From NCBI GenBank assembly GCA_021742025.1, contig JAIOWT010000055.1, positions 1 to 6,626 of the forward strand: DNA of 6,626 nucleotides, written 5' to 3'. The DNA is from Candidatus Nanopelagicales bacterium (GTDB taxonomy: Bacteria; Actinomycetota; Actinomycetes; S36-B12; UBA5976). The translations under genes and the position numbers were made by a program. The notes beneath the pieces are model-generated. The model was not told where the DNA came from. It ran no database searches and saw nothing but the letters and a program-made list of their open reading frames with translations. This document shows, piece by piece, positions 4,999-6,626 of the stretch (position 1 is its first letter; each line of letters begins with the position of its first letter).

Positions 4999-5004
4999 AG
5001 CCTA
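4999..5004 (-). promoter_or_regulatory. -10 element TAGGCT for the EamA transporter
   Basis: TAGGCT on the minus strand fits TANNNT and is identical to the lipoprotein gene's -10. It would start transcription near 4992. No convincing -35 is seen 16-18 nt upstream, so an activator may be needed. Confidence 0.4.
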
Positions 5005-5027
5005 ATGCAGGGGTATTGAAACACAGT

Positions 5028-5045
5028 TGTAACACCGCAGTTACA
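5028..5045. promoter_or_regulatory. TGTAAC-N6-GTTACA perfect dyad (operator) in a divergent intergenic region
   Basis: TGTAAC (5028-5033) and GTTACA (5040-5045) are exact complements separated by 6 nt, an 18-bp site of the size bound by dimeric helix-turn-helix regulators. Its centre is about 31 bp upstream of the predicted start of the fusion gene and about 44 bp upstream of the predicted EamA transcript start. That is well placed to repress the first and activate the second, or to control both. The regulator is unknown. Confidence 0.5.
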
Positions 5046-5055
5046 GGCAAATCGC

Positions 5056-5061
5056 TAGCAT
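5056..5061 (+). promoter_or_regulatory. -10 element TAGCAT of the kinase-peptidase fusion (leaderless geometry)
   Basis: TAGCAT fits TANNNT and ends 6 nt before the ATG at 5068. GAGG is present but only 1 nt from the ATG, too close for a Shine-Dalgarno sequence, so leaderless translation is more likely. There is no good -35. The TGTAAC dyad occupies that region. Confidence 0.55.
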
Positions 5062-5067
5062 TGAGGC

Positions 5068-6626
5068 ATGGATCTTGATACCGCAAGTGACGTAGCAGCG
5101 AAATTCTTTAGTAAGTCCGGTGACATTAAAGAGTTGGCAGGTGAGCGAAATCCAAACTTCTTGGTGACCACCACGCACGGAAAATTCGTGCTCAAAATCC
5201 ATAGCAGCGAAGAAGTTTCACAGATTCAGATCCAGCAATCTGCTCTTGCAGTTCTCGAGCAGGTTGATAAGTTCCAGACACCAACTACCGTCCCAGCGGA
5301 TTCCGGGGAACTTATCGTGGACATCGGCGAAGGTAGATTTGCGCGAATGCTTACGTGGATTGATGGCGACCTATGGTCACAGTCACAAGACTTAGGCGAA
5401 AGTCATAAGTCCCAGCTGGGCAGATTAATTGCAACCGTGGATTCGAAGTTGGCCACCGTAGATTGCACTAACTTCCGAGCCACTTTGGATCAGCCATTTG
5501 GATGGAATGCGCTGCAGGCAAAAGAACTGATTGCTGATATTGCACTAATCCAAGATGCCGAACTTTGCGCCCAAGTTTCCACAATCTTTGATCGGATTGC
5601 CAACAGGACGCTTGCAAAAGTATTAGCACTTCCACATCAATTAATTCATAACGATGCAAACGACAACAACGTAGTTGTTTCCAAGGGTGCAGTTTCTGGA
5701 CTAATTGATTTTGGCGACTTGATTTATGCGCCGCGGGTATGCGGACTGGCTGTTGGGTGCGCGTATCAACTTGATGCTAACGATCCAGTTGCCAGTATCT
5801 ATGCCATCGTGCGTGGTTATCACGAAGTATCGGCGCTCTCCCCTGCCGAACTTGAAGTTTTGTTTGATCTAATTTGTTTACGGGTAGCCACCAGTGTTGT
5901 TATGGCCCACAAGCAATTAGCTGCAGATCCCAATAATGAATACTTATCAATCTCGCAAGATTTCTTCCGTTCCTTGTTGCCTGCATTGACTTCAGTATCG
6001 GATCGCTTGTCTCATTACCGGTTGCGTAATGCCTGTGGTTACGATGCTCATCCAGACAGTCGCCATGTTCGCCAGTGGCTAGCAACAACTGATGCCAAGA
6101 TTTCCGATGTTGTCATGCCACCGTTTGCAGATGCGAAAAAGATTTGGTTGGACTGGTCGGGTGAAAACAAGAACATTGCTCGCTCTTGGGAAGCCATCGA
6201 GGCTGAGATGAAATCAGCAGGCGCAGATGTGGCAATTGGCCATTACTGCGAAGATCGCAATGTTTATGAATCGGACTTCTTTGTTGACGAAGGTAAAGAA
6301 TCTCGCACAGTGCACTTGGCTGTTGATTTGTTCGCACCCGCTGGCACTCCGGTTTATGCAGCTCTTGATGGCAAAGTCTTCCTATTCCATGACAACACTG
6401 CGCACCTAGACAACGGTCCAATGATTGTGTTGGAACACCAGACCGATCAAGGCGTTAAGTTCCATACCCTTTACGCCCACCTTTCACGCGCTTCATTAGA
6501 TGGGCTATCCGTTGGTAAGGAAATAAAATCTGGCCAGCAAATCGCCACTATGGGTACCGAAGAAGTTAACGTTGGTTGGCCACCTCATACCCATTTCCAA
6601 ATCATCATGGATCTTTGCGACATGGC
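5068..6626 (+). CDS. APH/hydroxylysine-kinase-like domain fused to an M23 peptidase domain (C-terminus beyond the window)
   Basis: The frame from ATG 5068 is open to the right edge, 519 residues plus two bases. Residues about 12-320 form an APH/choline-kinase-like domain: GERNPNFLV (25-33), nucleotide-binding Lys43 in FVLKIH, a catalytic loop LIHNDANDNNVV (192-203) with His194, Asp196 and Asn201, and LIDFGDL (212-218) with metal ligand Asp214. These resemble hydroxylysine kinase more than antibiotic kinases. Residues about 395-515 are a lysostaphin-type M23 domain with His416 and Asp420 (VHLAVDLF), His471 (TLYAHLS) and His507/His509 (PPHTHFQI), all metal or catalytic positions present. There is no signal peptide, so it is cytosolic. 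From recalled family architecture, about 450 more residues of class III PLP aminotransferase/phospholyase should follow, making a kinase plus phospholyase for an amino-alcohol. The C-terminal domain is not visible here. It is divergent from the EamA gene across an operator-like dyad. Confidence 0.87.
   Translation, partial: MDLDTASDVAAKFFSKSGDIKELAGERNPNFLVTTTHGKFVLKIHSSEEVSQIQIQQSALAVLEQVDKFQTPTTVPADSGELIVDIGEGRFARMLTWIDGDLWSQSQDLGESHKSQLGRLIATVDSKLATVDCTNFRATLDQPFGWNALQAKELIADIALIQDAELCAQVSTIFDRIANRTLAKVLALPHQLIHNDANDNNVVVSKGAVSGLIDFGDLIYAPRVCGLAVGCAYQLDANDPVASIYAIVRGYHEVSALSPAELEVLFDLICLRVATSVVMAHKQLAADPNNEYLSISQDFFRSLLPALTSVSDRLSHYRLRNACGYDAHPDSRHVRQWLATTDAKISDVVMPPFADAKKIWLDWSGENKNIARSWEAIEAEMKSAGADVAIGHYCEDRNVYESDFFVDEGKESRTVHLAVDLFAPAGTPVYAALDGKVFLFHDNTAHLDNGPMIVLEHQTDQGVKFHTLYAHLSRASLDGLSVGKEIKSGQQIATMGTEEVNVGWPPHTHFQIIMDLCDM

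Noticed and set aside
5068..6030. Aminoglycoside resistance kinase
   Set aside because: The APH fold is shared, but the HNDANDNN loop, the DFGDL motif and fusion to an M23 domain match hydroxylysine-kinase-like metabolic enzymes.
6113..6421. 102-codon minus-strand open frame, with smaller ones at 5468-5659 and 5900-6088 (minus) and 6227-6409 (plus)
   Set aside because: All lie inside the kinase-M23 reading frame, which has conserved catalytic motifs throughout. The alternatives are rich in His, Cys and Gln without domain signals.
6250..6626. Secreted lysostaphin/NlpD-type cell wall endopeptidase
   Set aside because: The domain is in the middle of a cytosolic kinase fusion, with no signal peptide, membrane anchor or LysM domain before it.

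Overview
The window looks like a compact chromosomal segment from a streamlined member of the Actinomycetota. Three things point there. The GT4 mannosyltransferase, the glycerophosphodiesterase and the HAD-IB phosphatase all have actinobacterial-style motifs. Base composition is moderate (about 47% G+C in the one stretch I counted by hand). Several genes have a TANNNT -10 hexamer ending exactly 6 nt before the start codon, the geometry of leaderless actinobacterial mRNAs. A freshwater acI/Nanopelagicales-type planktonic actinobacterium would fit, but that placement is inference. I see no insertion sequence, CRISPR array, integrase or phage gene.

Layout, left to right. On the minus strand, a GT4 MgtA-type mannosyltransferase (59-1210) is followed 2 nt later by the first 19 codons of a second glycosyltransferase that runs off the left edge (1-56). 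A 94-nt divergent control region (1211-1304) carries three 11-bp-phased GTTA repeats and a GTCAC/GTGAC dyad. On the plus strand, a HAD-IB phosphatase-like gene (1305-2048), whose nucleophile Asp reads as Asn, is translationally coupled to a glycerophosphodiester phosphodiesterase (to 2752). Next come a SOUL-family protein (2794-3369) with a duplicated KIAMTSPV segment, a CAU-anticodon tRNA (3383-3456) and a DUF4864-like lipoprotein (3561-4001). A 16-bp near-copy of the tRNA 3' end lies just beyond the lipoprotein. A ten-helix EamA/DMT transporter is on the minus strand (4053-4961, or 4982). It is divergent from the most remarkable gene, which starts at 5068 and is still open at the right edge.

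That last gene encodes at least 519 residues: an APH/hydroxylysine-kinase-like small-molecule kinase fused in frame to a zinc-metallopeptidase (M23) domain with its metal ligands intact and no signal peptide. From recalled family architecture, the missing C-terminus should be a class III PLP aminotransferase/phospholyase (ETNPPL/PHYKPL-like). The protein would then phosphorylate an amino-alcohol or hydroxy-amine and eliminate phosphate and ammonia. The role of the embedded peptidase fold is, as far as I know, undescribed.

How the genes might work together: the left end is envelope glycolipid mannosylation. The HAD/GDPD pair handles phosphate esters, including deacylated phospholipid headgroups. 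The right-hand fusion could use an amine such as the ethanolamine released by GDPD. This link is a hypothesis only. The two share neighbourhood, not a transcript.
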